From: Ipomoea triloba
Taxonomy: Eukaryota > Streptophyta > Magnoliopsida > Solanales > Convolvulaceae
Length of the DNA: 64,000 nucleotides
Reading direction: 5' to 3'
Assembly: GCF_003576645.1 (NCBI RefSeq)
Contig: NC_044930.1
Location: forward strand, 22,590,182-22,654,181
In this document: positions 45,384-56,083 of the stretch, in pieces
Layout of the letters: every line of letters starts with the position of its first letter
Numbering within the stretch: position 1 is the stretch's first letter
The notes under the pieces: model-generated
Database searches by the model: none
The model's input: only the letters and a program-made list of their open reading frames with translations
Told to the model about the DNA's origin: nothing
Made by a program: the position numbers and the translations under genes

Positions 45384-45803
45384 GGACCCGGGTCCAACTT
45401 GCAAGGTGTACCCAGGCCCATATTCATAATTTAAAAACTCTATATTCACAATTTTAGAACTTTATATTCACAATTTTAAATCTCAATATACAAAATTACA
45501 TTACTCAATATTCACAATTTTTGAACTCTATATTCACAATTTTGTTATATACATTCAAAAATTGTGTTATACTACTGAATATAGAGTTGTGAAATTGTGA
45601 ATATAGATTTCTGAAAGTGTGAACATAGAGTTCTAAAATTGTAGACATAGAGTTATGTAATTGTGAATATATAGTTCAAAAATTATGAATATAGAGTTAA
45701 AAAATTGTGAACATAGAGTACTAAATTTGTGAACATAGAGTACTAAATTTGTGAACATGGACTTCGGTCCAAGGTGGACCCGGGTCCATGGCATAACAAC
45801 TGC
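45384..45803. mobile_element. MITE related to the 37.1-kb element
   Basis: Left atgctatggacccgggtcca and right ggacccgggtccatggcata are inverted. The interior repeats attgtgaatatagag and attgtgaacatagag, with the inverse ctctatattcacaatttt in the left half. No clear target duplication. Confidence 0.75.
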
Positions 45804-46067
45804 CTCGGTAGTACCCTAGGCCATGTCGGGTAACCGGCCAACCTCATTAGGGGCCCAAGCACATAGTTGTCTCGGCCTCAGCCTCAGTTGGATGACATGG
45901 TCAAACCATAACCGCCTGCCTTATTTGCTTGGGGCGGTTATTGGGACCGTCCTTGGTATATGTTTTCAATTGTTTGTCTTGCTTAAACATCACAACCTCT
46001 TGTAATCTCATTATACAATTGATTAATACAACACCTTTGTCTTTTCAATTCAATATCTTGTCATATT
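45804..46067. repeat. Probable LTR-tail remnant
   Basis: acctcttgtaatctcattat with caattgattaatacaacacc resembles the polyadenylation end of plant LTRs; preceded by accggccaacctcattaggg shared with 42.65 kb. No coding sequence. Confidence 0.35.
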
Positions 46068-46661
46068 ATCTAATTCTTTATTATTGGTTTAATTAATTTG
46101 GGCCACCCAGATTAATTTATTCCATCATATTTAACTATTTGACTATAAAATTGAAATCACTATCAACCATAAACTTCCACCGCCCATACTAACTTAAAAC
46201 CTTGGATGATCGCCCATAGTTCTTCCTCCGCAACACCACATATTTCAATTGAATTAATTCTGAATTTAGTCTTTTGATTATTACTCATTTTCAATTTTAG
46301 TCATGATTTTTAAAGTTATCAGATTTAGTCATAGAGTATTGAACATTTTTCAACTTTAAATTCGGTAATCTATCGTAAGCTTTTTCCTATGTGCATGAAC
46401 AATTAACATTGAGGGTAAAATTAGAAAATCATGACTATCCACAAACCATTAGAGTAAATGACTATCCACAAACCATTAGAGTAAATCTTGTTCCTTTTCT
46501 AAAATCTTAAAATCCACTCAAAACCCCCTCTTCTTAACTTGCTGAATCAAATTGGTTTTCATACAATTGCATGCAAGAATGCTAAGAAATTAGGACTATT
46601 AGAAACTATGCCATTGTATTCAAGTAAGCCCATCAAGAGAGGGGTATTCTTCTTTGAGTGC
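46068..46661. repeat. Segmental duplication, copy 2 (partner 42826-43373)
   Basis: See the first copy; this one contains an internal doubling of catgactatccacaaaccat. Confidence 0.8.
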
Positions 46662-47039
46662 TTTTAGGCAACATAATTATTAATTTATTATGATGAGTTA
46701 ATTCCTGTCCATTGGTAGTAGCTCTTCTCCACTTCACATTTCCAAAATCTGATGATGCATACCTCTATGTTAAGGTGAAAGCAGTTTATGTGGATGAAGT
46801 ATTTAGTAAAAATTGAATTAGAGCTGCAATTTTTTTTTAAAGAATTGTTAGATTAAAGAAAGTAGGACACGGAGAGAAACAATTTGCACAGTGATCATAA
46901 TTTTTTAATTTTATCATCAATGTTAATGGTGAAGTACAATTTAAAAAATCCAATATTTCAATAACTAAATTTAATAACTTCAAAAATCAAAAGATAAAAA
47001 TTAAAAATGAGTAAAAGTTAGGTGACTCAATTTTGAATT
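46662..47039. other. Intergenic DNA
   Basis: Nothing recognised. Confidence 0.4.
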
Positions 47040-47380
47040 AACTCACTCAACCCCCGTAAGCTTAACTTGCTTCCAAGTACTTAAAATAATGCACCTCATC
47101 AACCCTTATCAGCAATCAAATTAATTATTAAATGCAAAATTGTCCAACTTGAACCATTTGATAACGACACATACACCCAAAATCCATTCCTTATCCATGA
47201 GGGGCAAAATTTTCTCACCGTAGTGGATGAATAAATCACAATGACTTAACAACACATTAAATGGAAGGATCAGTGTCAAGTGTCTACAAAGAATCCACTA
47301 CACTAAGTGTAATTCTCACCGTGCAACTAACAATGCTCAATCATGTAATACTCTTATCTATGTGGTAGATTGTGAACAAG
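47040..47380. repeat. Segmental duplicate with unoccupied MULE site
   Basis: ttaacttgcttccaagtact, tcagcaatcaaattaattat, gtccaacttgaaccatttga and acacccaaaatccattcctt match the two flanks of the MULE (48.63-48.74 and 53.66-53.76 kb). Here the 9-mer aattaatta occurs once, without insertion. Confidence 0.85.
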
Positions 47381-47499
47381 GATTGAGTCACTCTATTTGC
47401 ACATCATCAAATTTATAATTCCTTCACTTTTTTTCCTACATCTCATCATACACTTTCGAGCTTTCAAAAAGGGTCCCAAATTAATTTTAATAAAATAAA

Positions 47500-47502
47500 T
47501 AG

Positions 47503-47553
<51 letters not shown>
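47500..47553. repeat. (TG)n(TA)n microsatellite
   Basis: gtgtgtgt runs followed by tatatatata. Confidence 0.95.
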
Positions 47554-48309
47554 GGATCGCGTTTAAATGCGTACTGGCCGCCCATGAGATAAATGCGGAC
47601 GAATCACAACGCGCCACGTGTCTGGAATGTAGTTGCACCTAACGTTATAACTAGGTGCACGTCATGTTATAACTAGGTGCACATAGGTGCATCCAGGTGC
47701 ATAAATGTTAACAAGGTAAATTGCACCTGCAAGTGAAAATAGGTGCACCCGTGCAAGTAAAATGTATTACAAGTGCAAGTAGATTGTACAATGAGCATCA
47801 ATACTAAGTGCACCTAATGTTATAACTAGGTGCACATAGGTTGCAACCAGGTGCATGAATGTTAACAAAGTAAATTATTTGCACAAGTGCAAGTAAAATG
47901 TATTGCAGATGCAAGTAAAATGTATTACATGTGCAAGTAAATTGTACAGTGAGCATTAATACTAAGTGCACCTAATGTTATAACTAGGTGCACCTAGGTT
48001 GCACCCAGGTGCATGAATATTAACAAGGTAAATTACTTGCATTTGTAAGTGAAAGTATTTGCGAAAATATGTGCATGAATATTAATAAGGTAAATTACTT
48101 GTACTTGTAAGTGAAAATAGGTGCACTTGTAAGTGAAACTAAGTGCACTTATAAGTGAAACTAGGTGCACTAAAGTTCCAGTTATTTACGAAAATGTCAC
48201 CGCGTCATTTTTTTTAAAATTGCATCTGATTCGTTGATCTGGACACGTGGACGGCTGTGGAGCGTTTTCATTTCTTACCTGGGCGACAGTTCGCATGGAA
48301 GTGCAACCC
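47554..48309. mobile_element. TIR element, family C copy 5 (inverted relative to copy 2)
   Basis: Left ggatcgcgtttaaatgcgta, gacgaatcacaacgcgccac; right atgtcaccgcgtcatttttt, gatctggacacgtggacggc, ttcgcatggaagtgcaaccc. The interior repeats gtgcacctaatgttataact and aagtaaaatgtattac units. TA runs lie on both sides. No coding sequence. Confidence 0.75.
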
Positions 48310-48730
48310 TATATATATATATATATATGAAAGAAAAATAGAACAAGTAAAAAAAAAAAAAAGAAGTAAAGAAAAGCTACCAAAGCTACAATTTGGTCGC
48401 TTTCCTTTGTCCTTTGCAATGTAAAATTTGCAAGACGTGTAAATAACGAAAATAAAAAGAAAATAATATTTTACGCAAAAGCATATCACATTATTTTGTA
48501 CGGAGTAATTGAGATGGAACATCCTAAAAATTAACTCACTCAACCGTCCCAATCAATCTGCGATCACATCTCAAATCACACCTACGCCCCCTGCTTGTCT
48601 CGTTAATCATTTGTAGTAGCAGTTGCATTTTAACCTTAACTTGCTTCCAAGTACTTAAATGAATGCACCTCAACCTCATCAGCTCTTTTTTTTTTTTTGA
48701 AAACACCTCATTAGCTCTTATCAACAATCA
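48310..48730. other. Intergenic DNA with (TA)n at left
   Basis: (TA)n to 48328, A-rich run near 48350. From about 48630 it matches the duplicate at 47.04 kb. No gene seen. Confidence 0.5.
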
Positions 48731-48739
48731 AATTAATTA

Positions 48740-48863
48740 GGCTAAAGTGCCATCCCGCACCATGAACCATAAGCCATTTGTCATGCCGCACCCTGGACTT
48801 TTATAAGTGACTATTCGAGTCACAAACCAATTTTTTTTCCACCTAGTCTGTTTAGCCAGTTTC
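48740..48863. repeat. MULE left TIR
   Basis: 124 bp, inverse of 53538-53662; differences seen include one base in the tip (c/t) and one base in a homopolymer. Confidence 0.93.
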
Positions 48864-49062
48864 CCTGTTGCCTAGGTGACATGGCAGCGGTAAAAGTGTG
48901 ATGTGGCATTGTTCCTCCTTATTTCCAGTATTAATATAGAACACATTTGTCATTCACCTTCTATACAGTTCTCGATTTCATAGCTCTGGGTGCACAGCTA
49001 CTTGCTTCGTCCGACGACGCAATCAGACACCACCATTTCCTCCGGCGAGAAGCTATTCTTGG

Positions 49063-49560
49063 ATGAAACACTCAGCGGTGAAGATGTCATCTTCCTCGAA
49101 TACATGTCGAGTGAGAGTAAACATGAATTATGAACCTAGTATTTATTGTAATTGTGGGTTGAAAGCTCCTATTTGCACAAGTAGAGAGTCGGGAAAGCAA
49201 TTCTTTGGGTGTCAAAGATGGAAGGTAAGAGCTTTGTCATCTTGTGAATGAATTTTGATTTTGAATTGATAAAGTTAGGGTTTTCTAAAATTTGTGGGTT
49301 TTTTTCGTAATTGAATTGTGTAGGATGGGAATGGATGTGGCTATTTCCTTTGGAAGGATCAAAATGCAAGGAGGTGCGAAAGTGAGCAAGATGACCTAAA
49401 GAATCTAGTGGTGTCTTTGAGGAGTGAATTTGAAGGTGTGAGAGCACTCATTTTAAATGAGTATAGTGCAATGAAAAAGGAAAATCAATTGTTAAGGATG
49501 AAGTGTTTTTTTATGTTAATTGTAATTGTGGTGATGCTTTTAGCCAAAAATTGTAGTTAG
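49063..49560 (+). CDS. GRF-type zinc-finger protein carried by the MULE
   Basis: Two exons, 49063-49224 and 49324-49560, joined across a GT-AG intron (AAG|GTAAGA, TGTGTAG|GA), give an intact 132-residue protein. Residues 28-66 form a GRF zinc finger: YCNCG (C29, C31), RESGKQFFGC (C50), then across the splice NGCGYFLWKD (C59). Then comes a charged helical stretch (about 70-112, likely coiled coil) and a C-terminal hydrophobic segment CFFMLIVIVVMLL (115-127) that could anchor it in a membrane. Small GRF proteins of this layout are common in plant genomes near mobile DNA; the family is proposed to bind nucleic acid. The gene starts 200 bp inside the left TIR and converges on the transposase. A second ATG at 49084 is an alternative start. 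The open frame contrasts with the dead transposase. Confidence 0.8.
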
Positions 49561-50047
49561 AAAATGTAAAACGTTGTTAAGGTTGTAATGAAATGTTCCA
49601 AGTTTGCTGTTTCACTTTCCAGTAGCCATTTCCAGTAGCCATTTACTGTCTAAATGTGTTGTTTGGTTTTAGTCCACTTGACTGCCAGATTGTTTGGCAT
49701 AATTTGTTTCAATTTGACTGCTTCAACATACACAGTTCACTGCTAGACTGACATACAAACTTAACATACAAACTGCCAAAGTTCAGCTCAATTTGACTGC
49801 TTCAACTTAACATACAAAGTGACATATACATTGTCAAAAACTGTCAATAAGTTGTTGGTCAAATATACAAACTGTCATACAAACTTAACTGTCAATAAGT
49901 TTTGCCAAAAACTATCATACAAACTTAACTGTCAAATATAGCACAATACCAACATAATTCAACAGCTATTTTAGTAGCAAAAAAACTGCCAAGGACAGTA
50001 GCAAAACACATACAATAATCAGTAGCTAACAACAAACTACAAGTACT

Positions 50048-52877
50048 CTAATTATTCAATCTGCTAGCATCTTCAAGAGTGCTTTCTTGAGTTCCAACAG
50101 TGTTTTCTTCAGCTCCTCTGGCTCTAACAGTAGCAGGCCCAGATGCTCCTACTTGGCTTGACAAAGTTGGACAAAATCTTTTGTTGTGCCCTTTCTCCTT
50201 GCACAGTTGACAGGTCATTACTCTTCCTTTCCTTGACAGCTTTCTAACCTCTGTACTCAATTTGTTCTTGTCTTTGTTCTTTTCATCATCTTGAAGCTTT
50301 CTTTTTTTCTTTGGCCTTCCAGTCATCTTCCTTGGGACTGGAGCATGGATCTCACCTCCTTCAGTTCTTGGCCAAAACATTTCTCCATTGATTGGCTCTA
50401 TGACATGCTCATAGGTCTTCAAGTACTTATCCTTACTATACCACCCATGAATGTACTCATCTGGTTGATGGCCCTTGTGAAATATAGCACAAATGGAATG
50501 AGAGCATGGCAACCCTGTCAACTGCCATAGTCTACAAGAACAGGTCCTCATCTCTAAATTCACCTTGAATTGAAATCTTCCTTTTTTGACTTCATATCCA
50601 TCAGCTCCATTATAAACAACTTCCCACTCTGCACTTCCAAGTATGTCCTCATTCAATTTCTTCATCACAAATGGCCCATAATTCCCACTTCATCTACCAG
50701 CAATTGTCTTCTTCTTTGCAATCCTCTTCATCACAGATACTCTTATATCCTCTAGCATTGGAATAATGTTTTTGGACCTTGCATTCAACAATGTCTTGTT
50801 GAATGCCTCACTCAAGTTGTTATCCACCAAATCACATTTGACATCATCTTTGAAGAAGGCTTTGCACCAAAACTGCATAGGGTACTTCTGTAGATCTTGA
50901 AGTGCTGTACCATCTACCTTCTCCAAAGCTTTCAAACCTTCTGCAAGTAGTGATTGATTAGGGGTCTTAGCAATCTGCCAGAAAAGCCCCTTTAGAACCT
51001 TCCCTTTGTGCTTCTTACTCCGGTTGGCATGGACATGCCTAACACAATTTCTGTGCTCAACTCCAGGGAAGACTTCTTGTATGACAGTAGATAACCCCTG
51101 CATATTCAGATTGAAGTTAATAATATCATGAATATTGTAACTGAACAGATTTAGCAAAGTCAAGTATTCAATTGGAGTTACCTTTTGCTGATCACTCATT
51201 AAGGTCCATTCAGTGGGGTCCTCAATGCACAAATCATCCTTCAATAGCTTCAGAAACCAGCTCCATGATGAGTTATTCTCAATCTCAACTACAGCCCAAG
51301 CAATGGGGTACATTTGATTGTTCCCATCTCTACCCACAGCACTGTGTATTTCACCCTTTAGTTTCCCCTTCAAAAAGCAGCCATCCAGTCCAATGAACCT
51401 CCTACAACCCTCTAAAAAAACCCTTCTTCACTCCAGCAAAACAAACATATATTCTCTCAAATACCAAAGGTGAATTCTCCACAGTACTTGTTTTTATCTT
51501 CACTATACTCCCTGGGTTAGAATTCAAGCACTCTTGTGCATAATCTCTTAGCCTTTTGAACTGGCTTTCATACCCAATATCTAGCTTCTTCAAAATCCCT
51601 GCAATTGCTCTTCTACACATACTGATAGTTACATTCAAATTCAGTTCAGATTTAATGTCCTTGCTCAGCTCTGAATACCCAATACTTGGATTTTGCCTCA
51701 CCTTCTCTTCAAACTTCCATTCAACCCATTTCTGACTAACTATCTCTAAGCTAAACTGAGAGTTGCATTTATGCTCCAACATAATGGATTTCACCTAAAA
51801 GCACCTAGTTCTTTCTTCCCACCCTGCACTAACATGAAACTCACACCCCTTTCCTAGGCATTCAACCCTAACATATTTTAACCCATTCTTTTTCCAAAAT
51901 AAGCCTCTCTTTGTGTGTACAACATATGAAATCATAGCAAGCTTAAATTGCACATTGTCATCAAAGTACATACCTAATTCAATAAAAGGTAGATCTGATT
52001 TAGGGTTGTACTTAGGGTGTTTATCGTTGTACTTTGATTGCACCTCAACCCCATCCTCATTCTCTAAATCTGCTTCAACTGTTGGAGGATCTTGTGAATC
52101 ATAATACACTGAATCTGCATCATCTCCTAAGGGATTTCCATCTGGTAGCACATAAGGTGGTATTGGTACATCATCTACTCTACCTTTTGTTTTTCTCTTC
52201 AGCCCCCTTTTCCTTTCTATGTGCTCACTGTCACTTGTTAAGTGCTCACTGCCACTGGTAATGTGCTCACTTCCAATGCTTAAATCAGTATCCTACTCAC
52301 TGTAATAAGCACTCCCTAGTCCAGAATATGCTTTTGCCTCCTCACCTCTAAAATCATCCCCTGGTTCTGCCTCCTCACCTCCAAAATCATCCCCTGGTTC
52401 TGCCTCCTCACCTCTATAATCAGCCCCTAGTTCTTCCTCCTCACCCCTAAAATCAGCTTCTAGTTCTGCTTCCTCACCCCCTATGTTAGCCTCTACTTCA
52501 TTCCCCTCATCCTCAACTTGATCTACACTACCCCTTTCAGGCCCAGGTAAAGATAAAGCACCCACCTCAGGCTCATCTATCCCATGTTCTACATAAATCT
52601 CACACCTTTTATTTTCACTTGCAATCTGAGCTAAGTGGAGACTAGTAGCATCATTATGAAGTACTTTTAAAGCTGTAAATGGTTATGTGGTCAACTTATA
52701 AGTCAGTGAGGATATTTTCCAATATCTTTGGTCTTTTATATACTTAACTAGGTGGGGATAACATATTAAGTCAAGGTCCAAGTGCACTACTTCAGTCTCA
52801 CCATTCACATATGTAAGCATAGGGTTTTGCATAAAATTTCCACCATGATGAATAATTAGTTCCACACTTTCACACAT
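50048..52877 (-). pseudogene. MULE transposase (mudrA-like), broken
   Basis: Read leftwards from 52877 it keeps one frame over most of its length. Parts seen: N-terminal domain (IIHHGGNF, MLTYVNGETEVV); an acidic region of repeated FRGEEAEPGDD-like units (52.56-52.33 kb); the MuDR domain (GMYFDDNVQFKLAMISY); the MULE catalytic domain with FIGLDGCFLKG (first Asp), TLMSDQQKGL (second Asp) and HRNCVRHVHAN; a SWIM zinc finger (CSC-X9-CSH) near 50.52 kb; and a CCHC knuckle CQLCKEKGHNKRFC near 50.2 kb. An 84-bp intron (51181-51098, AAG|GTAACT to ATGCAG|GG) lies between the two halves of the second motif. Damage: in-frame stops at 52683, 52293, 51795 and 50690, and a one-base frameshift in a T run near 51414. 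The stop at 51795 could be a single C-to-T change of a CAG codon. The start near 52877 is the first ATG before the domain. Confidence 0.92.
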
Positions 52878-53537
52878 CCTGGAAAAAAAATCAATGCATA
52901 TTTAAACATAAAAGCAACACCACACCACACTGTCTCACTTTATACACACAATGCAGTATACCAGGACCACTACATCACATTCAAATACTTTGGCACAAAG
53001 CAAAAGACATACAGCAGGCAACAGGACCCACTACATCACTTTAATCAAATACAGCAGACAGTAGGACCACACCACATCAAAATCAATGCAAAATCTATAC
53101 TTTAATCAAAGCAAAACCAGGACCACAACACATCATATTCAAAGCCTTTTCACAGCATATTCGCATATACTTCTCAATTACCAAATTCCTACACTATTCG
53201 CATATATAGTCCTACGTACCTTACTCGTCCTTCGCATAAATTCCAAATGCCGTCGTTCGTGCTCTGTCTTCCGTCCAATGGTTCGTCCACTGCCTCGTTG
53301 CGCTTAGGAATTTAGGGTTTCAGTCGTCGGAGGCTTGTCGTCCTTCCATTGGTTCATCCTTAATTCAACGCGATTACGGGATTTAGAGTGGGAGGAGAAA
53401 TTGAAATTAGGGTTAGCTTTGTGTATCATATTTGGGTTTAATTGAAGGAGTTGATGAATGGCTACCACCTCAACTAATTTTAACACGTCAAGAAGTAAAC
53501 ACATCCACATCAGCATCGTATAACCTGTTACCTAAAC

Positions 53538-53662
53538 GAAACTGGCTAAACAGACTAGGTGGAAAAAAAAATTGGTTTGTGACTCGAATAGTCACTTATA
53601 AAAGTCCAGGGTGCGGCATGACAAATGGCTTATGGTTCATGGTGCGGGATGACACTTTAGCC
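53538..53662. repeat. MULE right TIR
   Basis: 125 bp, inverse of 48740-48863. The transposase reads away from it, so it probably held its promoter. Confidence 0.93.
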
Positions 53663-53779
53663 AATTAATTATTAAATGCACATCGTCCAACTTGAACCAT
53701 TTGATAACAACTCATACACCCAAAGTCTATTCCTTATCTTTAAAATTCAAAATTTTCTCACCTATATCCCGCTCTAATA

Positions 53780-54237
53780 GTGTGTTTGGTTAGGAGGAGG
53801 GAATTTGGGAAAAAAAAAGAATTGTAATTCGGTGGAATGATAATTCAATGAATAAAGTAAGAATTGAAATTACAGTGTTTGGTATGCAGGAATAGGAGTG
53901 CGGAATTGAAATGTAAGAAGCAACAGAATGACTAAAATGCCCCTATATTGTAGTAGTAGTAATAATAATAATAATAATAATTCTTTCAAAATAATAATAA
54001 TAATAATAATTCTTTAAAAAAATGTTTAAAAAAAAAAAAAAGAAAAAAGACAAGGGGTATGTGAGGAAGGGCAAAATTGTCTTTGCACTAACAAAATCGC
54101 CCCTCCTTTCCATTGAATTGCAATTCATGGGAGGTTTGCAATTCCTCATTTCAATTCCTTCCAACAAAACGGTGTAATTCAATAATTCACTGGATTGCAA
54201 TTCCTTTACACCCAAATTCATCCCAACTAAACACCCC
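53780..54237. mobile_element. MITE of about 458 bp
   Basis: Left tgtgtttggttaggaggagg and right catcccaactaaacacccca are imperfect inverses; tggaatgataattcaatg faces cattgaattgcaattcat. Contains (TAA)n at 53956-54010. It interrupts the segment duplicated at 47.2-47.3 kb. Confidence 0.65.
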
Positions 54238-54674
54238 AAATAAAATAATGAATGAGTAAATTATGATAATTCAGTACTCACTAAATGAGAAAATCAATGT
54301 CTAGTATCTACCATATTAAGTATAATTTATGGCGATGACCAAGACTCAATGTTATATTTTTACTAACAATTTATCACTTAGTAATCAAGTTAGTTTACAA
54401 AAAGAAAAAATAATAATCAAGAGTTATGTGTAAGACAAGCCAAAATCTATTCCTATATGTAGGATGTCCAGTAACATTCACGCAATCGTTTTTGGTACAA
54501 ATTCCTACGCTATATTACATTTTTAGTTCTCTTTGCCTTCATTTACGCATCCCCTTTCTTATCTTCAAGACTTCAACCCCCCTTTTCAATTCCCGGCGGC
54601 CGGCGGTCACTAAACCTACCGGCTACCCCTCTCCTCTCTCCGATTTCAGTTGTTGAATCGTCAGATCTGCAAAG
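54238..54674. other. Upstream region and leader of the copper transporter gene
   Basis: AT-rich to about 54500, then a pyrimidine-rich leader. A TATA-like gctatattaca at about 54510 is possible. No start codon precedes 54675 in frame. Confidence 0.4.
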
Positions 54675-55136
54675 ATGATGCACATGACCTTCTACTGGGG
54701 CAAAAACGTGACCCTTTTGTTCGATTTCTGGAAAACCGATTCATGGACTAGCTACACCCTCACCTTGCTGGCCTGCCTCATCTTCGCCGTCTTCTACCAG
54801 TACATGGAGGAGCGCCGGCAGCGCTTCAAGCTGATCTCCTCTCTCAGCGCCAAGAAGGGGGTTCCGCCGCCGTCGTCTCAGGCGAGTCCCATCGACGCGC
54901 CGCTGCTTTACTCGCTCCCGAGCGTGGGTGGGTGGCGGTACGCGGCGAGGTTCGCCGGGGCTGTGCTTTTCGGGGTCAACTCCGCGATCGGGTACATGCT
55001 GATGCTGGCCATCATGTCGTTCAACGCCGGCGTGCTGATCGCCGTCGTGGTGGGGCTCTCCGTCGGGTACTTGCTTTTCCGGAGCGGCGGCGAGGAGGAT
55101 GTGGTGGTGGTGGATAATCCCTGCGCCTGTGCTTGA
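54675..55136 (+). CDS. COPT5: Copper transporter, CTR/COPT family, COPT5-like
   Basis: The intronless gene encodes 153 residues, a typical COPT length. It starts [10 protein letters not shown], as in Arabidopsis COPT5, with the Met motif that guides Cu(I) to the pore; the family transports Cu(I) as a homotrimer. Three membrane segments are visible: about 25-44 ([15 protein letters not shown]), 89-115 ([21 protein letters not shown]) and 118-135. The second has the family MxxxM (M110, M114). The third has GxxxG (G127, G131). The C-terminus ends in CAC (C150, C152), the copper-handing motif. COPT5 in Arabidopsis acts at the vacuole/prevacuolar membrane to export stored copper; the short extra-membrane N-terminus here with no Met/His-rich repeats agrees with that subtype. 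GC-rich coding DNA in an AT-rich region. The next gene, GCR1, is tail-to-tail 950 bp away. Confidence 0.95.
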   Translation: MMHMTFYWGKNVTLLFDFWKTDSWTSYTLTLLACLIFAVFYQYMEERRQRFKLISSLSAKKGVPPPSSQASPIDAPLLYSLPSVGGWRYAARFAGAVLFGVNSAIGYMLMLAIMSFNAGVLIAVVVGLSVGYLLFRSGGEEDVVVVDNPCACA

Positions 55137-56083
55137 AATTTGATTTGATGCCTTTTACACTCTCAATTCCCCACCTTAATCTATTATCGTCATATGTGTA
55201 TATATACAATATATGTTCTGAATGGATCTGAAGCTGTTTTTCATTTTCTATTTTATCTTTTGGCTGCCTTTTCTACAAATTGCAATTTCTATTACTCCTA
55301 ATCAGCTAATTGATTTGTTTTGGTCTGGTGGCTGAAACCAAGTTTCCTAATTACCCAAGGTTCGATAAATACCCAAACTTTGGCTTACTAGAGGATTAAT
55401 AGTGAAAACTTGAGTAGAATCAAAATTACATGTCCACCCATTAGAAGTGTCTACAATTCAGCAAATGAATTAACCATTGTATCAGATAGTAAAAATTATG
55501 GGTAAAATCAAAATTAGCCAATTGCTTTGCTCTGGTGGCTGAAAGCCTGAAACTGAACCTAAAAAATGGTACAAGATAAGTAGGTGTTACTGTAAGAAAA
55601 TGATAAAATGTAGAGTTGTGTAGGTGTAAACATGTCTATAACATTCTGTTTGAGAAATCAGGAAGTACATAATAATGTCAGAAGAAAAAGAAAATTCACT
55701 ACAGATTTTAGTCTAAGAGTATTCTTCTCCATCTAAAGAATGCACACCTCATAATCATAGCCAACTGCTGATGCCTTTTAATATGATGATAATCCTACAG
55801 CTGTGAAGCTTGCCAATACAGTAGAAAATCACAGCCGTTCGCCCAATTCGAAAGAAAGAATGATAGATTTTGATTCAGCTTTAATGTATTCTATGGAAAA
55901 AGAAACCGAAGAGGAGCACGTGAGCAGAAGGAGTGAGACAAACCGTTTATCTTCTATGCACAAAGAGTAGAGCCAAAACATGGCGTCAGAGCAGGTTTCT
56001 CGGTTGCTTGCTTTAGTACATTTCCCCTTCACCAAATCACCTAGTGATGGAAATATGGATGTACAAGTGCAAAGATCTCAGTG
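55137..56083. other. Convergent intergenic region between COPT5 and GCR1
   Basis: 3' sequences of both genes. No further gene or element is recognised. Confidence 0.6.

Larger units (their letters stand above)
48740..53662. mobile_element. Complete Mutator-like element (MULE), 4.92 kb
   Basis: TIRs 48740-48863 and 53538-53662 are near-perfect inverses (ggctaaagtg.catcccgcac at the tips, gaaactggctaaacagacta inside). A perfect 9-bp target duplication aattaatta lies at 48731-48739 and 53663-53671. Inside are two convergent genes: a GRF zinc-finger gene (+) from the left and a mudrA-type transposase (-) from the right. The related empty site at 47.1 kb confirms both borders. The transposase is broken by stops, so the element cannot mobilise itself. 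Confidence 0.95.

Noticed and set aside
51098..51181. 28 extra codons in the MULE catalytic domain as an insertion
   Set aside because: The segment has consensus GT and AG borders, a length of 84 bp and T-rich content, and splits a conserved motif, so it is an intron.
51795..52300. In-frame stops of the MULE transposase read as short introns
   Set aside because: A good donor (gtgagt) exists near the stop at 52293 but no convincing acceptor keeps the frame. The stop at 51795 is best explained by one base change, so the gene is called broken.
53086..53516. Frames of about 70 codons on both strands between the transposase start and the right TIR
   Set aside because: They lie in the untranslated 5' part of the MULE and show no domain.
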